Shown: positions 27,273-35,279 of the stretch, piece by piece
Layout: each line of letters opens with the position of its first letter
Position numbering within the stretch: position 1 is the first letter of the stretch
Assembly: GCF_030756675.1 (NCBI RefSeq)
Contig: NZ_JAVBXD010000016.1
Coordinates: 1-64,000 of the forward strand
Direction: 5' to 3'
DNA: 64,000 bases
DNA from: Bacillus multifaciens
GTDB taxonomy: Bacteria; Bacillota; Bacilli; Bacillales; Bacillaceae_G
Translations under genes and position numbers: made by a program
The notes under the pieces: generated by a model
Database searches by the model: none
What the model was told of the DNA's origin: nothing
What the model saw: the letters and a program-made list of their open reading frames with translations, nothing else

Positions 27273-28037
27273 GTGTATAAAGGCTATTTAATTGATTTAG
27301 ACGGAACAATGTACCGAGGCGAAGAACGCATTGAAGAGGCGAGTGATTTTATAAAGGCGCTACAAGAGCGGAACTTACCTTATTTATTTGTGACGAACAA
27401 CTCGACGCGTAAACCGGAGCAAGTTGCAGACAAGCTGCTTCAGTTTGATATTCCAGCTACACCAGAGCAAGTATTTACGACAAGCATGGCCACGGCAAAT
27501 TTTATATATGAAAGAAAACAAAATGCTTCTGTATATATGATTGGAGAAGAAGGTTTACGTGATGCACTTGTGGAAAAAGGCTTCACACTTGTGGATAGTA
27601 ATCCTGATTTTGTTGTTGTTGGGCTAGATCGAGAAGTTACATATGAAAAATTAGCAAAAGCATGCTTAGCCGTTCGAAACGGGGCAACATTTATTTCCAC
27701 AAACGGTGATATTGCCATTCCGACAGAACGCGGCTTATTACCAGGAAACGGTTCCTTAACATCCGTTGTAACAGTATCCACAACAGTAAATCCAATTTTC
27801 ATCGGTAAACCAGAATCCATTATTATGGAACAAGCATTAAAAGTACTCGGAACAACGAAAGAAGAGACATTAATGGTTGGGGATAACTACGACACCGACA
27901 TTTTAGCAGGCATGAATGCGGGCATGGATACACTACTTGTCCACACAGGGGTCACATCTGTGGAGAAGTTAACAGAATATGACGTGCAGCCAACGCATGT
28001 TGTCCACAGTTTGACGGAGTGGATTGAGAAGATGTAA
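27273..28037 (+). CDS. yutF: HAD-superfamily phosphatase YutF (NagD-like)
   Basis: 254 aa HAD phosphatase with motif I DLDGT (LIDLDGTMYRG), motif II TNNST, motif III K in IGKPE and motif IV GDNYDTD. The cap type fits the NagD/PGP-like p-nitrophenyl phosphatase family. The physiological substrate is a small phosphoester, not further predictable. AAAAAGGAGTGAC supports GTG 27273 as start; the GTG at 27264 lies inside the ribosome binding site. Confidence 0.9.
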   Translation: MYKGYLIDLDGTMYRGEERIEEASDFIKALQERNLPYLFVTNNSTRKPEQVADKLLQFDIPATPEQVFTTSMATANFIYERKQNASVYMIGEEGLRDALVEKGFTLVDSNPDFVVVGLDREVTYEKLAKACLAVRNGATFISTNGDIAIPTERGLLPGNGSLTSVVTVSTTVNPIFIGKPESIIMEQALKVLGTTKEETLMVGDNYDTDILAGMNAGMDTLLVHTGVTSVEKLTEYDVQPTHVVHSLTEWIEKM

Positions 28038-28043
28038 GAAGAG

Positions 28044-28075
28044 ATAGGCAATCGTAAATGATTGCCTATTTTTTA
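28044..28075 (+). terminator. Terminator of yutF
   Basis: ATAGGCAAT-CGTAAATG-ATTGCCTAT followed by six T residues. Confidence 0.85.
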
Positions 28076-28168
28076 TGATAAATGCGGTCGAATTGTGTGA
28101 GATTTTATTTCTTTCTTGCAGAACAGGTGAATAGTATAATATGGAAAATGTAGTAAGGAGGCGTATTT

Positions 28169-28231
28169 ATGAAGTGCACAAACATGATGAGGGTACAAAT
28201 TCGAGGGGAAAACGTATCATTTACCCTATAA
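28169..28231 (+). CDS. 20-residue Tet(K/L)-type leader peptide
   Basis: A short ORF with a near-perfect ribosome binding site (AAGGAGG, 9 bases before ATG) encodes 20 residues, MKCTNMMRVQ...NVSFTL. This closely follows the 20-aa leader of the class K/L tetracycline efflux genes as I remember it (MKCNEC-RVQL...VSLTL), including the downstream sequence CTATAAACT. In those genes ribosome stalling or re-initiation on the leader controls translation of the efflux pump. It ends 38 bp before the pump gene. A -10-like TATAAT lies at 28135-28140. Confidence 0.85.
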   Translation: MKCTNMMRVQIRGENVSFTL

Positions 28232-28240
28232 ACTGCGTGG

Positions 28241-28259
28241 CTCCCCTTTAAAATGGGGG
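28241..28259 (+). promoter_or_regulatory. Hairpin covering the ribosome binding site of the efflux gene
   Basis: CTCCCC (28241-28246) pairs with GGGGG (28255-28259), which is the Shine-Dalgarno-like sequence of the tet gene. It should mask that site unless ribosomes on the leader peptide disrupt it. Confidence 0.65.
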
Positions 28260-28269
28260 TATCATCCTG

Positions 28270-29646
28270 GTGGAAAAAGATTTACCGAATTATATGTTTA
28301 CTGATGTGAAGAAAGCTTTTCTATGGCTTGGCTTTCTTGCATTCTTCAGTGTATTGAATGAAATGGTATTTAATGTAGTTTTACCTGATATCGCGAAGGA
28401 CCTTGGTATAGCGCCGTCTTTGGCTAACTGGGTAAATACAAGTTTTATGATTTCATTTGCGATTGGGTCAATCACGTACGGAACAATCAGTGATCAGTAT
28501 GGTGTGAAGAAATTACTTCTCTTTGGTCTGCTAGCTTATAGCGGCGGATCACTTTTAGGCGTGTTGGCACATTCTCATTTCTTTGTTGTAATTGCTGCAC
28601 GGTTTATTCAAGGTGTTGGGGCATCAGCAGTGCCGGCGCTTATTATGGTAATCGTTGCACGCTACGTGAAATCAGAAGATCGCGGGAAAGCATTTGGCAT
28701 AATCGGCTCGTTGGTAGCGATGGGGGAAGTTATAGGCCCAGCTCTTGGCGGAACGATTGTTCATTATGTACAGTGGCCCGTTCTTTTCCTGATTCCGATG
28801 CTGACACTTTTCACGATCCCTTTTTTTCTAAAAGAACTTCCGAATGAATCCGTAAAGGGGAAGAAGATAGATACTTGGGGGATAGCGTTACTGTCCTGTG
28901 GAATTGTTATATTCACTATAAATATAACGCAATATAATTGGTTGTATTTGGCGATTAGTTTTGCGTTATTTGCAGGTTTCACTTTGCATATACACAAAGT
29001 GGAACAGCCCTTTATAGAACCAAGATTATTGACGAACCGAAAGTTTATATGGGGCGTTCTAACTGGCGGTATTCTTCTAGGTACTGTGGCAGGTTGTATA
29101 ACAATGATTCCTTATATGATGAGGGATGTACACCAACTGTCTGCAAGTATGATTGGATGGGTTATATTCCCGGGAACGATGAGTGTCGTGCTATTTGGTC
29201 TTATTGGTGGCAGCTTAGTTGATAAACGAGGAACGACATTTGTTCTATGGCTGGGCTCGTCTTTCATTCTTGCAAGCTTTTTTATCATTTCATTATTTGC
29301 AGATCAAACACCATGGCTAGTTTCGGCTATGCTAATCGTAATGTTTGGCGGACTCTCTTTCGTTAAAACAGTAATTTCCACGAGTGTTGCGGCTGCTTTG
29401 GGGCCAAAGGAAGTCGGGGCGGGTATGGGGTTTCTCAGCTTCGCCTGCTTCTTAGCAGAAGGACTAGGGATGGCTATTGTTGGTGGGTTATTAACAAAAC
29501 ATATACTAGAATATCCGTTACTTTCCACTATACAAAATACGAAAGCGTACTTGTATAGTAATTTACTACTCGTTTTTATTGTTGCCGTATTAACTGGGAT
29601 AACTATCTATACAGTAGCTTATAGTCGGAGAAGAAATGAATTGTAA
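28270..29646 (+). CDS. Tet(L)/Tet(K)-like 14-TM major facilitator efflux protein
   Basis: 458 aa DHA2-type MFS exporter, 14 predicted helices. Regions strongly recall Tet(L): FFSVLNEMVFNVVLPDIA, GRFIQG-type ARFIQGVGASAVPALIMVIVARY, GKAFGIIGSLVAMGEVIGPALGG (motif C) and IPYMMRDVHQLS. It probably exports tetracycline-metal complexes and/or monovalent cations in exchange for protons. The start is GTG 28270. Control by the 20-aa leader fits this function. Its position between conserved yutF and accessory genes suggests an old chromosomal copy or an insertion. Own terminator. Confidence 0.87.
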   Translation: MEKDLPNYMFTDVKKAFLWLGFLAFFSVLNEMVFNVVLPDIAKDLGIAPSLANWVNTSFMISFAIGSITYGTISDQYGVKKLLLFGLLAYSGGSLLGVLAHSHFFVVIAARFIQGVGASAVPALIMVIVARYVKSEDRGKAFGIIGSLVAMGEVIGPALGGTIVHYVQWPVLFLIPMLTLFTIPFFLKELPNESVKGKKIDTWGIALLSCGIVIFTINITQYNWLYLAISFALFAGFTLHIHKVEQPFIEPRLLTNRKFIWGVLTGGILLGTVAGCITMIPYMMRDVHQLSASMIGWVIFPGTMSVVLFGLIGGSLVDKRGTTFVLWLGSSFILASFFIISLFADQTPWLVSAMLIVMFGGLSFVKTVISTSVAAALGPKEVGAGMGFLSFACFLAEGLGMAIVGGLLTKHILEYPLLSTIQNTKAYLYSNLLLVFIVAVLTGITIYTVAYSRRRNEL

Positions 29647-29655
29647 TTGATGTTT

Positions 29656-29691
29656 AGAAGCCGAACAAGGTGTTTGGCTTCTTTTATTTTT
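29656..29691 (+). terminator. Terminator of the Tet(L)-like gene
   Basis: AGAAGCC...GGCTTCT followed by TTTATTTTT. Confidence 0.8.
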
Positions 29692-29793
29692 AAGGGTTTG
29701 TATGGATGACTATAAGAGAAATATGCAAAATTACATTTTTGATACGAAAATAATTAGTTAAGATAGAAGTATGGAAGAGAAGGAGGTTTAGAA

Positions 29794-30327
29794 ATGAAAC
29801 CAGTATTAATGGTTATCCTTATTTTCATGACAAGTGCTTTCGCAGTGCTACTATGGAAAATATATAAGATAAATAGCATGAAAAAGAAAATTGGAAAACG
29901 GATTGCAATGTATCGCCGGGCAAAACAATGTTTCTCTATGCTATTTTGTCCTATTTATTTTATTGGACAACTTGTTTTAACGTGTGTTAAATATTCGAAT
30001 GGTGAGATTGATAGTTTTGAAAAGTTTTTATTAAAGGTGGGGGTTTATGCTGTAGCAATTTGCTTTACGAGCCTTTTAACGGTTCAATTGTTAAGGGACA
30101 TCGAGGTTTATGAAGCAGGAGTTGTGGATGGAATAAATTATTATCCTTATCAAGAAGTAAAAGGTTATAAAACATTCGTACCGGGACAATTTCCGCAAGA
30201 GAATATCTTTTTGGATCGTGGTATAGAAAAGTGGAATAACAATGTGAATTTATTGATTCGAAATGAAGATATAAAAGAGTTAGAAGAAGTCCTGCAAAGA
30301 TATATTCCTAAGATGATTGGAAACTAA
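29794..30327 (+). CDS. Hypothetical membrane protein, 177 aa
   Basis: I do not recognise the family. A hydrophobic N-terminal segment (residues 4-21), a second at about 45-65 (CFSMLFCPIYFIGQLVLTCV) and a third at about 85-102 precede a soluble C-terminal half of about 75 residues. The latter contains YEAGVVDGINYYPYQEVKGY and ends in an amphipathic helix. The layout (membrane anchor plus small PH-like beta domain) is a guess. AGAAGGAGG precedes ATG. Single-gene unit with terminator. Confidence 0.6.
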   Translation: MKPVLMVILIFMTSAFAVLLWKIYKINSMKKKIGKRIAMYRRAKQCFSMLFCPIYFIGQLVLTCVKYSNGEIDSFEKFLLKVGVYAVAICFTSLLTVQLLRDIEVYEAGVVDGINYYPYQEVKGYKTFVPGQFPQENIFLDRGIEKWNNNVNLLIRNEDIKELEEVLQRYIPKMIGN

Positions 30328-30354
30328 AAAATCCACCTCACAAGGTGGATTTTT
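30327..30354 (+). terminator. Terminator after the hypothetical membrane protein gene
   Basis: AAAAATCCACCT-CACA-AGGTGGATTTTT. Confidence 0.88.
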
Positions 30355-30374
30355 CAAGGTATTGTTTTCTCATC

Positions 30375-30512
30375 TCAATATCCACAGAAGAAACGCTCGT
30401 ATAGAACGCGCACCTCGTGTCCTTTTTCTTGTAGTCGTCCTTGTAGTGCTTCTAAAATCGCATGGTTAAAACTTTGTGGATTCGGGTGTGCATAAACGAT
30501 TAAATGTTTCAT
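30375..30512 (-). pseudogene. Truncated NAD(P)H:quinone oxidoreductase (flavodoxin fold)
   Basis: A strong ribosome binding site (AGGAGGAACTATA) and ATG 30512 begin MKHLIVYAHPNPQSFNHAIL, the FMN-binding N-terminus of the KefF/YwrO-type quinone reductase family. The protein then departs from the family after about residue 36 (KGHEVRVLYERFF) and stops at 45 aa, whereas family members have about 170-200 residues. No remaining body is found downstream, where the terminator of the opposite gene begins 20 bp away. This is a 5' remnant left by a deletion, with the translation signals still intact. Confidence 0.8.
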
Positions 30513-30683
30513 TATAGTTCCTCCTATATGTGGATATGTGAGTAGTATGTTCCAAATCAATCAAAAACATCTTTTGTAACTACCGCAGTTACTTACTAGG
30601 AGATAGCAAAGAAGATGCTTTGTGTAACAGGAATTCTTTTCGTGTAGGCGAATAGGTATAAGGAAAGCGAGGAGAGCATACAA

Positions 30684-31172
30684 ATGAACATTCATAACCT
30701 TACATTAGAAGAAGCGGAAGAAATCAATACATGGCAATATGAGGCCCCGTATGACCTGTATAGTTTTACTGGGGAAGCTGAAACGTTAAAAGAATTGCTC
30801 GATGGTACATATTACGGCATTTGTGATGAGCAGGATACATTCATCGGTTATTTTTGTTTTGGGGATAACGCACAGGTGCCAGGCGGAAGAGATGCGAAGT
30901 TATACACAGGTGAGCGCGCCATAGATATCGGACTTGGGATGAAACCGGCGTTAACCGGAAAAGGATTGGGGATATCTTTTTTACAAGCGGGATTGCAGTT
31001 TGCGAAGGAAGAGTTTAAGCCAGAGACAATTCGGTTAAGTGTTGCGGCTTTTAATGAGCGGGCTATTGCTCTATATATGAAAGCAGGTTTTCAAAAGAGA
31101 GTGTCTTTTATGAGCAGAGGTAGGGAATTTGTGCTTATGGAGTATGATGTGTTGAAATGCGAAAAAAAATAA
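30684..31172 (+). CDS. GNAT-family N-acetyltransferase
   Basis: 162 aa GNAT domain of the RimI/RimL-like type. The acetyl-CoA loop region is PALTGKGLGISFLQAGLQFA (G-x-G-x-G variant) and the C-terminal motif is FNERAIALYMKAGFQKR. Substrate unknown. GAGGAGAGC precedes ATG. Ends at its own terminator facing yutG. Confidence 0.85.
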   Translation: MNIHNLTLEEAEEINTWQYEAPYDLYSFTGEAETLKELLDGTYYGICDEQDTFIGYFCFGDNAQVPGGRDAKLYTGERAIDIGLGMKPALTGKGLGISFLQAGLQFAKEEFKPETIRLSVAAFNERAIALYMKAGFQKRVSFMSRGREFVLMEYDVLKCEKK

Positions 31173-31175
31173 GAG

Positions 31176-31212
31176 AAACCAGCTCTTTATTTCTAAAGAA
31201 GCTGGTTTTCTT
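31176..31212. terminator. Terminator between the GNAT gene and yutG
   Basis: AAACCAGCT...AGCTGGTTTTC between convergent genes. Confidence 0.75.
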
Positions 31213-31221
31213 GTTGGTGTA

Positions 31222-31713
31222 TTATTCAGCATGTGCAGCTCTATGCGCCAAACGACTTGAGGCAGCAGCAGCAATCGCTCCAACGATATCGTCAAGGAAT
31301 GTATGAACTTTACCTGTAGATTTATCGTTTAAATATTTTAAAATACCTGGTTTCAATTTATCGATATAGCCAAAGTTTGTGAAGCCGATTGAGCCGTATA
31401 CGTTGACGATAGATAAGGCGACAACTTCGTCTACTCCGTATAATCCTTCATCGCGGTGGATGATGTCTTGAAGAGGTGCACTTAGCAAACCTTTTTCAGC
31501 AAGAACATCTAATTCAATTCCTGTAATGAGGGCATTTTGTACTTCACGTTTGGATAAGACGCGTTCTACGTTATAACGACATTCTTCCATTGCTAAATTT
31601 GGATGGTAATTTTTTTGAAGAAAATAAACGAGTTCTGCAATATCGTCAATTTTTACACCGCGTTCTTGTAGTAATTGTAATGCTCTTTCTTGTAGTTCAT
31701 TTCGTTGTGTCAT
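31222..31713 (-). CDS. yutG: Phosphatidylglycerophosphatase A-like protein YutG
   Basis: 163 aa of the PgpA/YutG family. The C-terminal part FLDDIVGAIAAAASSRLAHR and the GYIDKLKPGILKYLN segment are conserved. Unlike E. coli PgpA, no convincing set of membrane helices is visible, as in other Bacillus YutG proteins. A role in phosphatidylglycerol synthesis is the family-level inference. AAAAAGGTGATAAAC sets the start at ATG 31713. Confidence 0.8.
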   Translation of the reverse strand: MTQRNELQERALQLLQERGVKIDDIAELVYFLQKNYHPNLAMEECRYNVERVLSKREVQNALITGIELDVLAEKGLLSAPLQDIIHRDEGLYGVDEVVALSIVNVYGSIGFTNFGYIDKLKPGILKYLNDKSTGKVHTFLDDIVGAIAAAASSRLAHRAAHAE

Positions 31714-31829
31714 GTTTATCACCTTTTTTTCTTTTTAATATTGTATACGTATAGGTGTATGATGTGCATAGGCATGAAAGTTAATTACCGGCTCATATAT
31801 ATATAGAAAAAATGTAGGTGGCGAGTACG

Positions 31830-32831
31830 ATGATTCAACATATTTATGAGAACTATCATATACACGTCAAAGAATTTACACCTCTTGGTCCTTATAAAAG
31901 CTTTTGGGTTCGTAATAAAATTTATGTGCTTCTTGCTACGGGTCATTTGCAAGAAGAAGAGCTTGTTGAAATGAAGAAATTAAGTGATTATATGAATCAG
32001 CAAGGTGATATTACCGTTGCGACGTTTGTGCCCAACGTACAAGGTTATTACGTTAGTGAGCTAGAAAAAGCAAATTATTGTTTGTTAAAAGGAATACGTA
32101 CGTTAGAGCGTAATGTTATTTCATTAGGAAGTGAGCTATCGTTATTTCATAAACGCGGTGCATTCTTTTCAGAAGAAATTGAACATCTTAGCCGAATTGG
32201 TGAATGGAAGGCGCTTTGGGAAAAACGATTAGATCAGCTCGAACGTTTTTGGCAATCCAAAATGGTGAGTCACCCTACTGATATGTTTGAACAATTATTT
32301 ATTGAGTCATTTCCGTACCACTTAGGTCTTGCCGAAAATGCAATTCAATATGTAGTAGATACAGAAATTGATGATACTCCTCAAGTTGCTGATGCTGCAA
32401 CCATTTGTCAGGAACGATTTACACCCTTGCTTTGGCAGGAGACAAAGCGATTAAAGCTGCCGGTTGATTGGGTGTATGACCATCCAAGTCGCGACTTAGC
32501 CGAATGGGTACGTTATACTTCTTTTGAAAAAAAAGAGAACTGGGAAGAAACGATTGTCCAGTTCTTAAGCGACTACGAACGGAACTATCCATTATCTTCG
32601 TTTGGCTGGCGGTTATTGTTTGCCCGTCTTCTCTTTCCGCTTCATTATTTTGAAACAGTTGAAGGATATTATTTAGCGGGAAGTGAAGCGCAAAAATATG
32701 TATATCAAGATAAATTAGAAACCATTTTGCAGCGCGTAGATCAGTCGGAACAATTTCTTCAGCAGTTTTATGACCTCATCGGTCTACCTATTGATAAGTT
32801 AGGAATTCGTAAGCTTGATTGGCTAACGTAA
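31830..32831 (+). CDS. yutH: Spore coat-associated protein YutH (CotS-like kinase fold)
   Basis: 333 aa protein related to the CotS/YsxE/YutH family, which shares the aminoglycoside phosphotransferase fold but usually lacks complete catalytic residues. Visible features are FTPLGPYKSFWV near the N-terminus and the motif WVYDHPSRDLAEWVRY in place of the HGDLHxxN catalytic loop, so kinase activity is unlikely. It is expected in the spore coat. GTAGGTGGCG places the start at ATG 31830, not four codons earlier. Confidence 0.82.
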   Translation: MIQHIYENYHIHVKEFTPLGPYKSFWVRNKIYVLLATGHLQEEELVEMKKLSDYMNQQGDITVATFVPNVQGYYVSELEKANYCLLKGIRTLERNVISLGSELSLFHKRGAFFSEEIEHLSRIGEWKALWEKRLDQLERFWQSKMVSHPTDMFEQLFIESFPYHLGLAENAIQYVVDTEIDDTPQVADAATICQERFTPLLWQETKRLKLPVDWVYDHPSRDLAEWVRYTSFEKKENWEETIVQFLSDYERNYPLSSFGWRLLFARLLFPLHYFETVEGYYLAGSEAQKYVYQDKLETILQRVDQSEQFLQQFYDLIGLPIDKLGIRKLDWLT

Positions 32832-32889
32832 TATGTAGTTTAGAAAAAAGAGACCGTAGTGGGTCTCTTCTTCTAGTTTATCTAGCTTC

Positions 32890-32986
32890 AGCGGCTAGAA
32901 CAGTCGGTGGCTTCGCGTCTTCCGCCGAGGCAAAAAGCGCCTCTATGTCAGAAGCTCCATCCCCCTCACATTCTGAGCGAGCCGCT
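32890..32986. repeat. AGCGGC...GCCGCT palindromic repeat, single copy
   Basis: Subtype 1 unit (AGCGGCTAGAACAGTCGG...GGCAAAAAGCGCC). It lies between convergent yutH and yutI; its outer TCCGCTTTTA ends two bases before the yutI stop codon, so it may serve as terminator for both. Confidence 0.85.
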
Positions 32987-32998
32987 TCCGCTTTTAGA

Positions 32999-33235
32999 TT
33001 AAAATACTTGTTCTACTTCAATTACTCCAGGTACTTCTTCTAAAAGAGCACGCTCGATACCTGCTTTTAATGTGATTGTAGAACTTGGGCAGCTGCCGCA
33101 AGCACCTAGAAGGCGTAATTTAACGATACCGTCTTCGATATCTACTAATTCTACGTCACCGCCATCGCGAAGTAAGAATGGACGTAATTTATCTAATACT
33201 TCTACTACTTGTTCGTGTAAGTTTTCGTTTTCCAT
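32999..33235 (-). CDS. yutI: Nfu-type Fe-S carrier protein YutI
   Basis: 78 aa single NifU C-terminal domain. The cluster-binding motif C46-G-S-C49 (GACGSCPSS) is intact. It carries and delivers Fe-S clusters to apoproteins downstream of the Suf scaffold encoded at 7-12 kb. GGAGTCG precedes ATG. A palindromic repeat directly abuts its 3' end. Confidence 0.93.
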   Translation of the reverse strand: MENENLHEQVVEVLDKLRPFLLRDGGDVELVDIEDGIVKLRLLGACGSCPSSTITLKAGIERALLEEVPGVIEVEQVF

Positions 33236-33395
33236 TTTTATCGACTCCTTTCATCAGTTTTATTATAATCAAGATACAGGGGAAAATCTATTTTTAATAT
33301 CTTTCTTATGTTGTCAAATTAGTTTATGGAAGATTCTTTCTTATATGTGACAATAAGATGTAGAAAGAAATGAATGTGCAAATGGGGGAGAGAAT

Positions 33396-33704
33396 ATGAT
33401 AAAAGTTAGTGTTTACGGGGCGAAGGTTGTATGTGCAAGCTGCGTTGGAATGCCATCTTCAACGGAAACGTATGAATGGCTGCAAGCAGCGATTGGACGA
33501 AAATATGAAGGACAAGAAAATAAATTCCATTTTGAATATGTGGATATTCATGCGGAGCAAGCAGAGGAAGAAAAACGCGCTTTTGCTGAGCGTGTTATTG
33601 AAGAAGACTTATTTTATCCTGTTGTTCTCGTGAATCATGAGATTGTTGGAGAAGGTAATCCGCGCTTAAAGGATGTATACGAAGAAATTGATAAATATTT
33701 ATAA
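33396..33704 (+). CDS. yuzD: YuzD family protein (DUF1462)
   Basis: 102 aa protein with a thioredoxin-like beginning: KVSVYGAKVVCASCVGMPSSTETYEWL, where C13-A-S-C16 lies at the usual redox position. The later FYPVVLVNHEIVGEGNPRL resembles the cis-proline region. Function unknown. Divergent from yutI, as in B. subtilis. GGGGGAGAG precedes ATG. Confidence 0.88.
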   Translation: MIKVSVYGAKVVCASCVGMPSSTETYEWLQAAIGRKYEGQENKFHFEYVDIHAEQAEEEKRAFAERVIEEDLFYPVVLVNHEIVGEGNPRLKDVYEEIDKYL

Positions 33705-33721
33705 CATAACTTATCACTCAC

Positions 33722-33762
33722 AAAGCTCTTGCAACGTAGACTATGAATCGCAGGGGCTTTTT
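33722..33762 (+). terminator. Terminator of yuzD
   Basis: AAAGCTCTTGC and GCAGGGGCTTT pair over 11 bp with G-U pairs, followed by TTTTCTG. Confidence 0.75.
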
Positions 33763-33785
33763 CTGTGCTTAGGAGGATGAATAGG

Positions 33786-34076
33786 ATGAAAAAAGGGTTT
33801 GTAATAGGGATTATCGGGCTTTTTCTAGTCAGTAGTATTGCTTATATGAAAGGGGATGCAGCAGCGGTTTACTCGTTAGCAAGTTGGCTGAACATCTTTT
33901 TCTTAGCTAGTGCAGCATTTCTTTGTATAGATGGCTTCATTTTAGGAGCAAGAGGGACATTTGCTTCGGCAAAGCCAACGCGAAAAGAATCTCGCTTTCA
34001 ATCTGCGAAAACGAATGCATTTGCGGCAATTCCGAATGTGGCAGTAGCGTTAGGAGTATACTTATGGATATCGTAA
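33786..34076 (+). CDS. Small membrane protein (DUF3899-like)
   Basis: 96 aa with two N-terminal transmembrane helices (about residues 4-20 and 30-55) and a short basic linker, then a third hydrophobic segment at the C-terminus (AIPNVAVALGVYLWI). DUF3899 is a tentative match. Function unknown. AGGAGG at 33771-33776 favours ATG 33786. It overlaps the following nucleotidyltransferase gene by 13 nt, so they are co-translated. Confidence 0.65.
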   Translation: MKKGFVIGIIGLFLVSSIAYMKGDAAAVYSLASWLNIFFLASAAFLCIDGFILGARGTFASAKPTRKESRFQSAKTNAFAAIPNVAVALGVYLWIS

Positions 34077-34879
34077 CAAAGCATTTTATACCAGAAGAAG
34101 TGAAGTTCTTCTTAGATCAATACGTGAATGAACTACAGGAAGTAATTTCGAATGAAAAGTTAGTTGGAGTGTATGTATATGGTTCATTGGCATTAGCTGC
34201 GTTTCATCCAGAATCGAGTGATATTGACTTCGTAACGGTTACGAAAGAAGCGGTCAGTGAAGCAGAGAAGGTGAAAATCTGTGAATTACATAAGAGGCTC
34301 TGTACACATGACCTCGGTAAACGGATGGACGGGATGTATGTTCCGCTTGCCCATGTAGGAAAGCAAAATCATGAGATGTCACCATACTTGTATTGTTCAG
34401 AGGGAAAAATAAATGAAGGACATTGGGACATTAATTCTGTGACGTGGTGGACGATAAAAAATTGCGGTATTACGGTTTTGGGTCAAACAGCAGACGAGCT
34501 TCCATATGTAGTGACGTGGGATGATGTTGTCAGCACAATGAAATACAATGTAGAACAATATTGGAGTGAGAAAGTAAAGCGTCCATATTTATTTTTATCC
34601 ACAGAATGGGTAGAGTTTGCTGTTGTGACAATGGGACGTATTATGTGCACGCTAGAGATGGAACGGATTGTTTCGAAAGATGAAGGGCTGCAATATATGA
34701 TGAACAGTTGTAAAGAATGGGAACCACTTCTGCAAGAGGTGTACTGGATTCGTCAAAAAGAAGGATTAAAATCGTCTTTATCAAGATGGAGACGCGCTCA
34801 GATGACGAAGCAGTATTTGTTGTTTAGCGTCAAACAATGTAGGGGGAAATGGAATGAAGTAAAAAGTTATATGCCGTGA
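34064..34879 (+). CDS. AadA-like nucleotidyltransferase (aminoglycoside adenylyltransferase type)
   Basis: 271 aa. The N-terminal nucleotidyltransferase motif YGSLALAAFHPESSDIDFVTV (GS-x...-D-x-D) carries the catalytic metal ligands. The C-terminal helical domain matches the DUF4111 part of AadA/Spw-type spectinomycin/streptomycin adenylyltransferases (TSWW-like SVTWWTIKNCGITVLGQ). It may adenylylate an aminoglycoside-like compound, but the native substrate is uncertain. TTAGGAG sets the start at ATG 34064, inside the preceding gene. Confidence 0.83.
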   Translation: MDIVTKHFIPEEVKFFLDQYVNELQEVISNEKLVGVYVYGSLALAAFHPESSDIDFVTVTKEAVSEAEKVKICELHKRLCTHDLGKRMDGMYVPLAHVGKQNHEMSPYLYCSEGKINEGHWDINSVTWWTIKNCGITVLGQTADELPYVVTWDDVVSTMKYNVEQYWSEKVKRPYLFLSTEWVEFAVVTMGRIMCTLEMERIVSKDEGLQYMMNSCKEWEPLLQEVYWIRQKEGLKSSLSRWRRAQMTKQYLLFSVKQCRGKWNEVKSYMP

Positions 34880-34917
34880 AAAGAATGATAATTTTAAAGT
34901 AACTACTCAGTTACTTT

Positions 34918-35098
34918 ATGAAAAACCGACAGAAAAGCATTTTTTTAAATGGGTGAGAGGGACTGGCGATGCATAGGAGCGGTCAGTGCCTTTTCCTGCT
35001 ACGTGCAAGGTTTGAAAACAAAAGTAGACAATAAGTGCAGGCTCCTGCCCGGTTTGCATGACAGCAGTCTATATGCCAAAAAATGAATTTATAAGTAA
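34918..35098 (+). repeat. bcr1-like repeat, copy B (diverged)
   Basis: Diverged unit (AAAAACCGACAGAAAAGC, GGGTGAGAGGGACTGG, GGTCAGTGCCTTTTCCTGC, GAATTTATAAG). It lies just downstream of the hemAT-like gene, whose other side carries copy C. Confidence 0.65.
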
Positions 35099-35142
35099 TA
35101 GAGAGGCACATCTTAACTAGAATCATACACTTTTCTAAAAGG

Positions 35143-35157
35143 TATAGGTGAGTAGTT
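35143..35157 (+). repeat. 15-bp direct repeat, left copy
   Basis: TATAGGTGAGTAGTT, identical to 36617-36631 on the other side of the globin-coupled sensor gene. Confidence 0.6.
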
Positions 35158-35233
35158 ATATTTTAATTTTATATGAGCGGGTGGGGGGTATCTTTTCTTT
35201 AAGAATCTAGAAAAAGCTCAATTGATTAGGTGA

Positions 35234-35271
35234 TTCCATCAGTAGAGGGGATTCTCTTTCTACTGATGGAA
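35234..35271 (-). terminator. Hairpin after the globin-coupled sensor gene
   Basis: TTCCATCAGTAGA and TCTACTGATGGAA pair perfectly over 13 bp, but the T-run is weak. Confidence 0.55.
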
Positions 35272-35279
35272 GATGCACT

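Noticed and set aside
28270-29646. Tet(L)-like gene as part of a mobile resistance element
   Set aside because: No transposase, recombinase, plasmid gene or terminal repeats flank it; origin by transfer remains possible but is not shown.
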